Assembly: GCF_027579695.1 (NCBI RefSeq)
Contig: NC_083577.1
Span: 40,243,198-40,307,197 of the forward strand
DNA: 64,000 nt
Direction: 5' to 3'
DNA from: Neoarius graeffei
Lineage: Eukaryota > Chordata > Actinopteri > Siluriformes > Ariidae
Part shown: piece by piece, positions 11,263 through 22,124 of the stretch
Numbering within the stretch: the stretch's first letter is position 1
How the letters are laid out: every line of letters starts with the position of its first letter
Translations under genes and position numbers: made by a program
The notes under the pieces: model-generated
Seen by the model: the letters and a program-made list of their open reading frames with translations, nothing else
Databases searched by the model: none
What the model was told of the DNA's origin: nothing

Positions 11263-11656
11263 TAATAATAATAATAATAATAATAAGTTAAATTTATATA
11301 GCGCCTTTCACAAACCCAAGGACGCTTTACACAGGAGTTACCAACAAAATAAAAATAAAAAACACACACAAGGAAGAGTAGTGTGAGGTAAAGAGAAAAG
11401 TTTTCGAGTTAGCTTTGAAGGAAGAGAGAGTGGAACAGTCACAAAGCGATTGTGGTAACGAGTTCCAAAGTTTAAGAGCAGCAACACTGAATGATCTGCC
11501 ACCCATAGATGCCAGTTTAAAATGTGGAACAGTCAGAAGTCCACAGACAGAAGATCTGAGGGAGCGGGAGGGACAGTACAAATTAATTAGCTCACAGAGA
11601 TAGGAAGGGGCGAAACCATGAAGAGCTTTATAGGTTAAAAGCAAGATTTTGTATTT

Positions 11657-12035
11657 CTCATCTCATCTCATTATCTGTAGCCACTTTATCCTGTTCTACA
11701 GGGTCACAGGCAAGCTGGAGCCTATCCCAGCTGACTACAGGCGAAAGGCGGGGTACACCCTGGACAAGTCGCCAGATCATCACAGGGCTGACACATAGAC
11801 ACAGACAACCATTCACACTCACATTCACACCTACGGTCAATTTAGAGTCACCAGTTAACCTAACCTGCATGTCTTTGGACTGTGGGGGAAACCGGAGCAC
11901 CCGGAGGAAACCCACGCGGACACGGGGAGAACATGCAAACTCCGCACAGAAAGGCCCTCGCCGGCCACAGGGCTCGAACCCAGGACCTTCTTGCTGTGAG
12001 GCGACAGCGCTAACCACTACACCACCATGCCGCCT
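11657..12035 (-). mobile_element. tRNA-derived SINE (Mermaid-like)
   Basis: Same subfamily and orientation as 8396-8783, with the head at 12035 and catct repeats at 11657. It forms one side of a composite insert bounded by agattttgtattt at 11644-11656 and 12688-12700. Confidence 0.88.
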
Positions 12036-12223
12036 ATTACCAAATCGTTATCAGGATATGTTATGACCCTAAGTCTTTGACCCTAAATTTTCTATGGTTA
12101 TACCATAATGTAGGCCTTGGTAATAAAATGATGGCAATATTCAGTGTCAATAAACACTTCATCAATAGCAATATGAAAATTGTTCCGTAGAATGTTTGGC
12201 GGGTTCATTTAAATGCAAACCAT
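12036..12223. other. Spacer within SINE cluster, nothing recognised
   Basis: AT-rich filler between two SINEs; origin unknown. Confidence 0.4.
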
Positions 12224-12560
12224 GGGGCAGCATGGTGGTGTAGTGGTTAGCACTGTCGCCTCGTAGCAAGAAGGTTCTGGGTTCGAGCCCAGCAGCCGAC
12301 AGGGGCCTTTCTGTGTGGAGTTTGCATGTTCTCCTCATGTCTGCGTGGGTTTCCTCCAGGTGCTGTGGTTTCCCCCACAGTCCAAAGACATGCGGTTAGG
12401 TTAACATGGGGCGGCCATGGGCTGAACCGCCCTTGAGCAAGGCTCTGAACCCCCAACTGCTCCCCAGGTGCTATAACATAGCTGCCCACTGCTCTGGGTA
12501 TGTGTGTGTGCTCATTGCTCACTTATGTGTAGATATGCATGTTCATTGCTTCAGATGGGT
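12224..12560 (+). mobile_element. tRNA-derived SINE, different 3' body
   Basis: The head is shared with the Mermaid-like SINEs (gtggtgtagtggttagcac, gggttcgagcc). After the common core the 3' part differs: ccttgagcaaggc, ctgctccccaggtgct, gctgcccactgctctggg and cttcagatgggttaaa. The same 3' part occurs alone at 33555-33740. It ends abruptly at gatgggttaaa where an inverted SINE head begins. Confidence 0.85.
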
Positions 12561-12687
12561 TAAACCCATGCGGACACAGGGAGAACATGCAAACTCCGCA
12601 CAGAAAGGCCCTCGCCAGCCACAGGGCTCGAACCCGGACTTTCTTGCTGTGAGGTGACAGCGCTAACCACTACACCACCGTGCAGCC
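12561..12687 (-). mobile_element. SINE head fragment, inverted
   Basis: Only the first about 127 bp of a minus-strand Mermaid-like SINE. Its head end at 12687 directly abuts the target duplication agattttgtattt (12688-12700). Confidence 0.85.
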
Positions 12688-14892
12688 AGATTTTGTATTT
12701 ACTCCGAAAAATAACTGGCAACCAATGCAGTTGCTGTAAAACAGGAGTGATGTGAGCAGTGCGCTTGGTGAGTGTGAGGACTCTTGCTGCTGAGTTTTGG
12801 ATGTACTGCAGGCGATTGAGCAATGTGGCAGGGAGACCATAAAAGAGAGAGTTACAGTAGTCAAGACGAGAAAAAATAAATGTATTGACCAAAATTTTGG
12901 CATCAGTTTCCAAGAGAAAAGGGCGGAGACGTGCAATATTGCGGAGGTGAAAGAAAGCATTCTTAGTAATTAGTTTAAGATGGGGTTCAAACGTAAGGGT
13001 GGAGTCAAAGATAACTCCAAGGTTTTTTATAACTTGGGAAGGACTAATAGACACACCATCAACATCAATAATAAAACTGGAGAAATTCAGAACCTGTCTT
13101 TTGGTACCTACTAATAGAACCTCCGTTTTGCTATCATTACGTTTAAGGCAGTTCTTATGCAGCCATTGCTTAAGGTCAGTGATGCAAGTCCTTAGCAGCT
13201 GAACAGAGGCTATGGAAGGGGTGATAGTGATGTAGATTTGAATGTCATCAGCATAACAATGAAAGTTAAGGCCATGGTTACAAATAATCTGGCCTATAGG
13301 AGAAACATATAAAAAGAAGTGGACCAAGGACAGAACCCTAAGGCACACCTTGAACAACAGTAGCAGTGGATGATTTATGAACAGCAATAGAAATAAACGA
13401 TTGCCTGTTTGCTAGATATGACTGAAACCAGGATAAAGCTAAGCCAGTAATACCAAAAGAAGACAGTCTGGAAATGAGTATCTCATGATGTACAGTGTCA
13501 AAGGCAGCTGTGAGGTCCAAGAGAACAAGGACACTGAGATGACCAGCATCAGTTGAGAGCAGGAGGTCATTAACAACTCTTAAGAGAGCAGATTCAGTGC
13601 TATGCATATTGCGAAAGCCTGACTGAAAGGGTTTATAGAGATCATTACGAGCAAGGAAAGTATGAAGCTGAGAGGCTACAACTCTCTCCATTACTTTAGC
13701 TAGGAAAGGGAGATTAGAGATGGGTCTGTAATTGGACAGTGAAAGAGAATCTAGACCAGGTTTCTTTAGTATTGGTGTAACTGAAGCAATTTTGAGGGAG
13801 ATGGGAACAGTGCCTAAAGCTAAAACACTGATTAATCAAATGAGCAATATAAGGGGAGATAGCAGATACACAGGATTTAAGAAGTGCAGTGGGTGCAGGT
13901 CCAACATTTCTGAGGAGGAGGAGGACTTAGTCATAATTTCCGATACTTTAGAAGAATCAACAGGAGAGAAGGCAGAGAGACTGCAGTCAGCTTTATGAAA
14001 GAGCTACTAGCGAGACAGAAGAATGAATTTCAGAATGAAAGTGTTGGTAAATACTGTCAATTTTATCCTTGAAAAAATCCAAAAAAGCCTGACACTGAGC
14101 AGGGGAACTGGGGGTGGTTAGGAAGGAGGCTGAAGAAGTTGATTGTGTTAAACAGAGTTTTGGGTCTATGATTGCCACTCTTAATGATGTTAGCATAGTA
14201 GGAGGATTGGGCAGCATTAAGAGCATCCTTATACTTTGCGATGTGTTCAGAGAAGAGTGAAAGATGAATAATAAGGCCAGTTTTCTTATAAAGGCGCTCT
14301 AGCCGCCTTCCCTTGGCCTTCATGGCCCTAAGCTCAGAGGTGAACCAAGGAGAGGCGCGATTTGCGGAGACCTGTCTAGTTTTAAGGGGAGCGAAAGTAT
14401 TAAGTGTGTTAGATATAGTATTATTGTAAATAGCAACTGTATCATCAGGAAAGGAAACCTCAGCAAATTTACAAAAAGAAGAGAGGAGAGAGGCAGAGAA
14501 AGAATGCACATCAATAGAAGAAAGATTACGGAAAGAGACAGTAGAACGCAGAGGAAGTTTAGAAGAAGGCACACTGAGACAACACTCAATCAACTTGTGG
14601 TCAGTAAAACCTGCATCAGAACCCGATACAGATGCAATTTTTGTACCAGTAGAGCAAAGCAAGTCAAGTATATGACCATGATTATGTGTGGGAAAGTCAA
14701 CATACTGAGTTAAACCAAAACATTCAAAGACAGTCAAGAGCTCATCAGTAAGGGAGCAACTAATATCAACATGAATATTAAAGTCACCCAGAAGAATGAC
14801 AGCAGTACAGACAGATGAGGCTACAGTTAGCAGTCCATTCAGTTCAGACAGAAAAAGAGATGGTGATGATTTGGGAGGTCGATAGATTAAGA

Positions 14893-15795
14893 CAGGGATG
14901 AGAGTTTTCCGCTTTTCGGTGGATTTCCGCTTTTTCTGAGTAAAAATCGACCTTTTTATATTATGCCAAATCCGTTGAGATTTTTTTTTCATTTATTGAG
15001 GGGGGTTGGGGTATATTCCTTCGTGATACTCAAGCGTAATTCATTCCTATGACGATGTTACATGTTTACATTTTCGCCATCTTTAGTCTCGCTAAGTCTC
15101 GTGATAGAATATGTGTTATCTACAATGTAATTGGCCAAAACATCGATGGCGAGAGCATGATAGCCAATCATAACAGTTCTTACAAAAGTACCCACATCCA
15201 TTCTATTTTATCGAAACTTGCAACTTGCACATGTTCATCGTCGCTGCTCTTCAAAAATACGTTTCTCTTTCGTATCGGCTTTTTTTTTTAAGTTTATCCC
15301 ATAAACTTAGCATTCGTTTGATTTAATACATTGAACATGTATATGATAGATAGTCAGTAAATCTGAATTAATGCTGACAGTTTTGAAAACTTAAATATTT
15401 CAAAAGACTTTTTGAAGAAATCATATGCAACGAGGACATAGGGAGAAAAGGTCAGTCACCCTAAGAAATTTTATTTAATATATGAACATTTTGATAATTA
15501 ATAGAGCTTAAGTTTAATGTGAATTTAGTTTGTCATTTTTGTTGATCATGAATTATAACCATACCCTTGAATGTAGAATGTGATTTTATTTTGAAGTCAA
15601 ACAATGCTCCTATTGATTTGAAACATATTTTCATGTAAATATATAAAAAAGACAACAGATTTTTTTATCTACTACAGCTCAGATTGCAGGAAAAGTGGTT
15701 TGTAAGGCCTTATTTTTCAAAATTTTCCTGGGGGGGATCCCTCCCCCATTGGCTTCATTTTCTGCTTTTTTGATGACCACCCACTCTCATCCCTG
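14893..15795. mobile_element. DNA transposon with CAGGGATGAGAGT ends
   Basis: Inverted ends CAGGGATGAGAGT at 14893 and 15795. A 6-bp duplication TTAAGA flanks it at 14887-14892 and, after subtracting the next insertion, at 16863-16868. No coding frame, so non-autonomous. A related end fragment (cagggatgc...ttttcggtgga-like) is near 41602. The superfamily is not determined; the ends look hAT-like but 6 bp is atypical. Confidence 0.65.
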
Positions 15796-15799
15796 TTAA

Positions 15800-16862
15800 A
15801 GGCCCGGTCCCACTGCACTTACGGATGCAAAGAGGATGTAAAACGTAAAAAAATCTTTGCCATCTGTTGGAAAACGCTATGCATCCGTTGTGTACTCATT
15901 GCATACGTGCTTCATACGCTCTATCCATCGAGCATCCGTCCACTGTGATTTCATCCGCGCAAAAAGTTTTGAGTTGCACAAAACTTTTAGAACGGATGAA
16001 CTTTCCGCCGTGTACGATGTAAATCCGCGACATATACGAGCAACAAACGTTCTATGTCCATTATCATCCGTTAAATGTCTGCTGTATCCTCTCTGCATTC
16101 TCTGGGCATCCTCGCAACTCACATCCGCTGCAGCTGAAAACGGAAAGAGGGAGGAAAGATAAGGTACATGAAACGTCTATTCATCGTTAGTAGCACGGAA
16201 ATAGAAAGGATGTAAGCGTATGCATCTCGTATATAAAGTATTCAAAATGGACAAAGCGTTTATATCTGGGATGTATCTCGTATATTTAGGATGTCTGGAG
16301 TATGTCTAGAGTATGTAGAAGGACACCTAGCGGACAATCGATATTTTGTATAAAAAGGGGGAGAAAATCATCTGGATCTCTCGATGTAGCCGCCAGCACA
16401 TCTTTCCGCTTTATGCTGACGGCGTGCGTGCTGCATCCCTTTATATCCGCGGAGCAGACGCAATTCATACCCCCCGCATGTGCAGTGAACAGTCTGCATC
16501 CGATATACATCCGCGCAACATCCCCTTTGTTTCCGTTAGGCGTACGTGATGCATCCCCTTCATCCGCTATGCATCCGCTCTTTCTGCTATGCGTCCGCTT
16601 CTCAGTTATCACCGGTAACCCCTTCGGAGCTGTCATCCACTTCCATCCACTTTCATCTGCTAGGCTTCCTATGAACATGCGTTTAACATCCCCGCTATAT
16701 AGTACCCACGTCCGTTCTTTTCCGTTCTGTTTTCGCCAATTTTCGCCAATTTTGTCCATTTCTGGAGCGGATGAAAACGGATAGAGCCACCCCCGAAATT
16801 TTGCTCGTCCGCTGTGTCCTTTTTGCATACGTTTTGTGTCCATCGGCCTGTGGGACCGGGCC
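15800..16862. mobile_element. TTAA-flanked element with AGGCCCGGTCCCAC ends
   Basis: TTAA at 15796-15799 and 16863-16866. The ends are (A)GGCCCGGTCCCAC and its inverse. The interior is full of imperfect copies of catccgc/gcatacg-like hexamers on both strands. No transposase motif was found, although frames exist on both strands across 16286-16843. It is probably a non-autonomous piggyBac- or Kolobok-type element. It sits exactly in the right target duplication of the neighbour at 14893. Confidence 0.65.
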
Positions 16863-17006
16863 TTAAGAGCAGCAACATCAGTGTGGGAGTGGAGGTTTTC
16901 AAAGCCAGATATTCACAGGATGTAACATCGTGAAAAACAATCTCTTTAAGTTTCAAACCACATCGGAAAACTGCAGCTAGACCTCCACCTTTCCCTGTGA
17001 GACAGG

Positions 17007-17428
17007 CAGGGGTGTCCTAGTGGAGGGAAAAGGGGGACTGAGTTACCAGGGCCCCAAGTGGGGGGAGGGCCCTTGAGAAGTCTGTAATTTTATTTTCCTT
17101 TAAATATCAGTACCATTTAAAGATCACAGTATATGTTGCTAACTAATGTAAATGTAATGTTTTGGGTAAATAAATCGTTTGATTAATGGACTGAATTGTG
17201 TGTCTTAGCCTACATATAGTGTCTGTCCTACATATAATATTGTGTGATTAGGGTTTTTTATTCATTTAAGAGTTGTTAGATTAATGTGTGGCTACATAAC
17301 TGACTGGACTGGTAGTACGCCCTTGTTGTTAGATACTTTCAGCATTGTTAACTGCTGAGCTATTTTTTTTGGGGGGGCCCATGGCCACTGCTTGTGCATA
17401 GGGCCCAGAATTTGGTGCTACGCCCCTG
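17007..17428. mobile_element. Short hAT-like MITE with CAGGGG ends
   Basis: The ends are CAGGGGTGTCCTAG and the inverse of CAGGGGCGTAGCACC. It has no coding capacity and interrupts the L2 endonuclease frame. The flanks gagacagg and gagaagga are similar but not an exact 8-bp duplication. The ends resemble those of the hAT at 28946. Confidence 0.55.
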
Positions 17429-17870
17429 GAGAAGGAGCTTTGATATATATGTGTATCCAGCTGGTGAAGACATATTTAAATATAGATAGTCCTCAGCCTG
17501 TTGCCATGTTTCCACCAGCAGAAGTATGTCCAGGGTCTTTTGGATAATTAGGTCATTAATGAGTGACGCTTTGTTGGTGATGGGGCAGGAGTTTAAAAGG
17601 CCAATTTTCGCAGGAGACACAGGTGACAATCCAGAGACAGCAGAACATTGCAGTTTCCCAAGTGAGCGAAGAACACCGTGATTAACTCCATGAGCGTTTT
17701 TGTTGACCTTGGCAATCCGATTGTGAGTCCATATGATGGGTATGGAAGACTCCGAAGCATAATGAGCAGTCGGAGAGCGCGGAGAGCGGTGAATTTACCG
17801 AGGGCGGCGCGCGATTCCAATAGAGCGGCACAGATTAAATACCGCGGAATCCAAGCGGTGCCGCGCACTA

Positions 17871-18459
17871 AGGCTTTTTAATTCCTCCGGCGAGTAGGTG
17901 TAAAACATGGGTAAAAGCCCGGGCCACAAAACCAGTACCCAGACCCACAGTCACAATCCAAAAACAGATGGATAGACGCAGTCCAATGTAAGGTGCAAAG
18001 CCACCTAGCCTAACACCGCTCATAAACGTAGCCAAAACATCAGCGGTTCCACACCCACAGTACAGTGCAGGGAAGCGATTTGACTAATCAGCACAGAAAA
18101 CAAGACAACAGCGTAGTGAATGGTGTAAACTCACTCACCACTGCTGAAGTCAAGCGGGTGGAAAGAAAGCGGGGGCTCGCAGGCGGGTTAGCTACAGGTG
18201 ATTGCAAAAAGCCGGTGTCAAAACCAAACAAGAAGAGTCCGAAATTGACCAAAAAGAAAAAAATGGATAAGCAACACGTTGCCAAAAACTCAGAAGCACA
18301 GTTAAAGAAAACAAAAAAGAAAAAAAACGCCAGGGAGAAGAGGCAGCAAACTCGCGCACTACGTACTCGAAACCGGAAAAACGGTTTTTAATCACTTAAT
18401 GGTGTTGTGATTAAATTGTCAAAAATATAACCCCCAATGTTTAAAACAAATATTGTATA
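17871..18459. other. Possible L2 5' region, not resolved
   Basis: Higher GC than its surroundings and free of recognised repeats. It may be the 5' untranslated part of the minus-strand L2. A lysine-rich plus-strand frame (18065-18391) lacks any known motif and is not called. Confidence 0.35.
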
Positions 18460-19391
18460 TACAGTGGTGCCTGAAAGTTTGTGAACCCTTTAGAATTTTC
18501 TATATTTCTGCATAAATATGACCTAAAACATCATCAGATTTTCACACAAGTCCTAAACGTAGATTAAGAGAACCCAGTTAAACAAATGAGACAAAAATAT
18601 TATACTTGCTCATTTATTTATTGTGGAAAATGATCCAGTATTACATATCTGTGAGTGGCAAAAGTATGTGAACAGTTAATTTGAAGGTGAAATTAGAGTC
18701 AGGTGTTTTCAATCAATGGGATGACAATCAGGTGTGAGTGGGCACCCTGTTTTGTTTAAAGAACAGGGATCTATCAAAGTCTGATCTTTACAACACATGT
18801 TTGTGGAAGTGTATCATGGCACGAACAAAGGAGATTTCTGAGGACCTCAGAAAAAGCATTGTTGATGCTCATCAGGCTGGAAAAGGTTACAAAACCATCT
18901 CTAAAGAGTTTGGACTCCGCCAATCCACAGTCAGACAGACTGTGTACAAATGGAGGAAATTCAAGACCATTGTTACCCTCCCCAGGAGTGGTCGACCAAC
19001 AAAGATCACTCCAAGAGCAAAGCATGTATGTAATAGTCGGTGAGGTCACAAAGGACCCCAGGGTAACTTCTAAGCAACTGAAGGCCTCTCTCACATTGGC
19101 TAATGTTAATGTTCATGAGTCCACCATCAGGAGAACACTGAACAACAATGGTGTGCATGGCAGGGTTGCAAGGGGAAAGCCACTGCTCTCCAAAAAGAAC
19201 ATTGCTGCTCATCTGCAGTTTGCTAAAGATCATGTGGACAAGCCAGAAGGCTATTGGAAAAATGTTCTGTGGAGGGATGAGACCAAAATAGAACTTTTTG
19301 CTTTAAATGAGATGCATTATGTTTGGAGAAAGGAAAACACTGCATTCCAGCATAAGAACCTTATCCCATCTGTGAAACATGGTGGTGGTAG

Positions 19392-21000
19392 TACAACCCT
19401 GATTCCAAAAAAGTTGGGACAAAGTACAAATTGTAAATAAAAACGGAATGCAATGATGTGGAAGTTTCAAAATTCCATATTTTATTCAGAATAGAACAGA
19501 GATGACATATAAAATGTTTAAACTGAGAAAATGTATCATTTAAAGAGAAAAATTAGGTGATTTTAAATTTCATGACAACAACACATCTCAAAAAAGTTGG
19601 GACAAGGCCATGTTTACCACTGTGAGACATCCCCTTTTCTCTTTACAACAGTCTGTAAACATCTGGGGACTGAAGAGACAAGTTGCTCAAGTTTAGGGAT
19701 AGGAATGTTAACCCATTCTTGTCTAATGTAGGATTCTAGTTGCTCAACTGTCTTAGGTCTTTTTTGTCGTATCTTCCGTTTTATGATGCGCCAAATGTTT
19801 TCTATGGGTGAAAGATCTGGACTGCAGGCTGGCCAGTTCAGTACCCGGACCCTTCTTCTACGCAGCCATGATGCTGTAATTGATGCAGTATGTGGTTTGG
19901 CATTGTCATGTTGGAAAATGCAAGGTCTTCCCTGAAAGAGACGTCGTCTGGATGGGAGCATATGTTGCTCTAGAACCTGGATATACCTTTCAGCATTGAT
20001 GGTGTCTTTCCAGATGTGTAAGCTGCCCATGCCACATGCACTAATGCAACCCCATACCATCAGAGATGCAGGCTTCTGAACTGAGCGCTGATAACAACTT
20101 GGGTCGTCCTTCTCCTCTTTAGTCCGAATTGCACGGCATCCCTGATTTCCATAAAGAACTTCAAATTTTGATTCGTCTGACCACAGAACAGTTTTCCACT
20201 TTGCCACAGTCCATTTTAAATGAGCCTTGGCCCAGAGAAGACGTCTGCGCTTCTGGATCATGTTTAGATACGGCTTCTTCTTTGAACTATAGAGTTTTAG
20301 CTGGCAACGGCAGATGGCACAGTGAATTGTGTTCACAGATAATGTTCTCTGGAAATATTCCTGAGCCCATTTTGTGATTTCCAATACAGAAGCATGCCTG
20401 TATGTGATGCAGTGCCATCTAAGGGCCCGAAGATCACGGGCACCCAGTATGGTTTTCCGGCCTTGACCCTTACGCACAGAGATTCTTCCAGATTCTCTGA
20501 ATCTTTTGATGATATTATGCACTGTAGGTGATGATATGTTCAAAGTCTTTGCAGTTTTACACTGTCGGACTCCTTTCTGATATTGCTCCACTATTTGTCG
20601 GTGCAGAATTAGGGGGATTGGTGATCCTCTTCCCATCTTTACTTCTGAGAGCCGCTGCCACTCCAAGATGCTCTTTTTATACCCAGTCATGTTAATGACC
20701 TATTGCCAATTGACCTAATGAGTTGCAATTTGGTCTTCCAGCTGTTCCTTTTTTGTACCTTTAACTTTTCCAGCCTCTTATTGCCCCTGTCCCAACTTTT
20801 TTGAGATGTGTTGCTGTCATGAAATTTCAAATGAGCCAATATTTGGCATGAAATTTCAAAATGTCTCACTTTCGACATTTGATATGTTGTCTATGTTCTA
20901 TTGTGAATACAACATCAGTTTTTGAGATTTGTAAATTATTGCATTCCGTTTTTATTTACAATTTGTACTTTGTCCCAACTTTTTTGGAATCGGGGTTGTA
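19392..21000 (-). mobile_element. Tc1 transposon, family B, copy 2 (ORF intact)
   Basis: Length 1609 bp with TA at both edges, inverted repeats of about 210 bp and aaaaaagttgggaca direct repeats inside each. It is inserted in the family A transposase, so it is younger than that copy. Confidence 0.94.
19614..20690 (-). CDS. Tc1 transposase (family B), full-length ORF
   Basis: A 358-residue open frame. Around residues 20-150 are two paired-like helix-turn-helix modules, including [11 protein letters not shown], and a KGQGRK AT-hook-like linker. The DDE domain follows with D in WSDESK, D in [10 protein letters not shown] and E in SPIENIW, all present. Compared with the copy at 23202, two arginines in the DNA-binding part are cysteine (HCAICRC against HRAIRRC), CpG-type changes that may weaken DNA binding. 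The encoded enzyme would excise and insert the element at TA. Whether it is expressed or active cannot be told from sequence. Confidence 0.9.
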   Translation of the reverse strand: MTGYKKSILEWQRLSEVKMGRGSPIPLILHRQIVEQYQKGVRQCKTAKTLNISSPTVHNIIKRFRESGRISVRKGQGRKTILGARDLRALRWHCITYRHASVLEITKWAQEYFQRTLSVNTIHCAICRCQLKLYSSKKKPYLNMIQKRRRLLWAKAHLKWTVAKWKTVLWSDESKFEVLYGNQGCRAIRTKEEKDDPSCYQRSVQKPASLMVWGCISACGMGSLHIWKDTINAERYIQVLEQHMLPSRRRLFQGRPCIFQHDNAKPHTASITASWLRRRRVRVLNWPACSPDLSPIENIWRIIKRKIRQKRPKTVEQLESYIRQEWVNIPIPKLEQLVSSVPRCLQTVVKRKGDVSQW

Positions 21001-21670
21001 TCATGGTTTGGGCCCATTTTGCTGCATCTGGGCCAGGACGGCTTTCCCTCATTGATGGAACAATGAATTCTGAATTATACCAGCGAATTCTAAAGGAAAA
21101 TGTCAGGACATCTGTCCATGAACTGAATCTCAAGAGAAGGTGGTCATGCAGCAAGACAATGACCCTAAGCACACAAGTTGTTCTACCAAAGAATGGTTAA
21201 AGAAGAATAAAGTTAATGTTTTGGAATGGCCAAGTCAAAGTTCTGACCTTAATCCAATCGAAATGTTGTGGAAGGACCTGAAGCGAGCAGTTCGTGTGAG
21301 GAAACCCACCAACATCCCAGAGTTGAAGCTGTTCTGTATGGAGGAATGGGCTAAAATTCTTCCAAGCCGGTGTGCAGGACTGATCAACAGTTACTGGAAA
21401 TGTTTAGTTGCAGTTATTGCTGCACAAGAGGGTCACACCGGATACGGAAAGCAAAGGTTCACATACTTTTGCCACTCACAGATATATAATATTGGATCAT
21501 TTTCCTCAGTAAATAAATGACCAAGCATAATATTTTTGACTCATTTGTTTAACTGGGTTCTCTTTATCTACTTTTATGACTTGTGTGAAAATCTGATGAT
21601 GTTTTAGGTCATATTTATGCAGAAATATAGAAAATTATAAAGGGTTCACAAACTTTCAAGCACCACTGTA

Positions 21671-22040
21671 CTTGTATATAACTTGTAAATAACAGTGTAT
21701 AGTGATAATTAATGGAGATGCATTATTTCTTAAGTTTGATGTTATGCGTGTCTCATTATTAACTAAAACATGCATTTGCAAAATTGCAGAGCAAGTTTGA
21801 GAAGAGTCATTAATCCTCATATATGGATATACAATACATTGCTCAATTCATAATATTGACCCTCCTTACATTCTCTCCAGTGTACCTTGACCAACATCTG
21901 AACATGGGGTGAACTTTAGGTATGTGCTTACATGAGCATGTGGGAGTATCTCCAGATGCATCTACTCTCTGTACAAACTGTGGGCGTCTGTTTGATATGT
22001 GCAAACAGTTGCTCATCTGACAGCCCTCGCTCACACTGGC
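21671..22040. other. Upstream region of hemopexin/Wap65 gene
   Basis: About 370 bp between a transposon end and the TATA box. No mobile element was recognised, so this is the candidate proximal promoter. No individual factor site is claimed. Confidence 0.5.
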
Positions 22041-22049
22041 TATAAAAGG
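22041..22049 (+). promoter_or_regulatory. TATA box of hemopexin/Wap65 gene
   Basis: tataaaagg lies 84 bp before the start codon. Transcription would begin about 30 bp downstream, near 22070, leaving a 5' leader of about 55 bases. This is the usual layout for a strongly expressed liver plasma-protein gene. No factor sites were verified. Confidence 0.75.
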
Positions 22050-22124
22050 TTGAGGATAGCAGGTTCTTCGGTACCTCCTCCAGCTGAGCTGTGTCTGCAG
22101 TGGAACCAGAGGATCGTCTTAACG

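Larger units (their letters stand above)
11327..17629 (-). pseudogene. L2 endonuclease-reverse transcriptase, broken
   Basis: Read on the minus strand: an endonuclease N-terminal part (LLN and ETW, 17629-17430), the rest of the apurinic-type endonuclease with GDFN and TDHKLIE (about 16960-14400), then RT with LLDLTAAFDTV (motif A), VVQGVP and YADDIQIY (catalytic YADD), and a C-terminal ALKLWNSLP region (11644-11327). These proteins nick target DNA and copy the RNA at the nick. The frame breaks at several points, for example near 13340-13390 and 13990-14060, besides the insertions. Not functional. Confidence 0.85.
11263..17870 (-). mobile_element. L2-type LINE, minus strand, fragmented by insertions
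   Basis: The 3' end is at 11263-11320: a (TAA)n tail next to tatatagcgcctttcac, typical of L2. Going 5' (rising coordinates) come the RT C-terminus, RT, endonuclease and 5' coding part. Four insertions interrupt it: a SINE cluster at 11657-12687 (13-bp duplication agattttgtattt), two abutting DNA elements at 14893-16862, and a short element at 17007-17428. Removing them rejoins the LINE protein. The 5' limit near 17870 is uncertain. Confidence 0.85.
18816..21520 (+). pseudogene. Tc1 transposase (family A), split and frameshifted
   Basis: Starts MARTKE at 18816. A small insertion near 19027 shifts the frame (compare about 1426 in copy 1). The family B element splits it at VKHGGGS, and a 1-bp loss near 21142 (KRRWV region) shifts it again. 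The normal stop has become a sense codon near 21443, so the frame reads on to 21520. DDE residues are still recognisable ([22 protein letters not shown]). Confidence 0.9.
18460..21670 (+). mobile_element. Tc1 transposon, family A, copy 2 (interrupted)
   Basis: Ends tacagtggtgc at 18460 and gcaccactgta at 21670 match copy 1. A complete family B Tc1 (19392-21000) is inserted at a TA in the middle of the transposase. Removing it gives a 1.6-kb element. Confidence 0.93.

Noticed and set aside
16286-16843. A gene on either strand in the TTAA element
   Set aside because: Overlapping frames on both strands come from hexamer-rich low-complexity sequence; there are no protein family landmarks.
18065-18391. 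A lysine-rich coding frame
   Set aside because: No motif, no supporting context, and composition bias explains the open frame.
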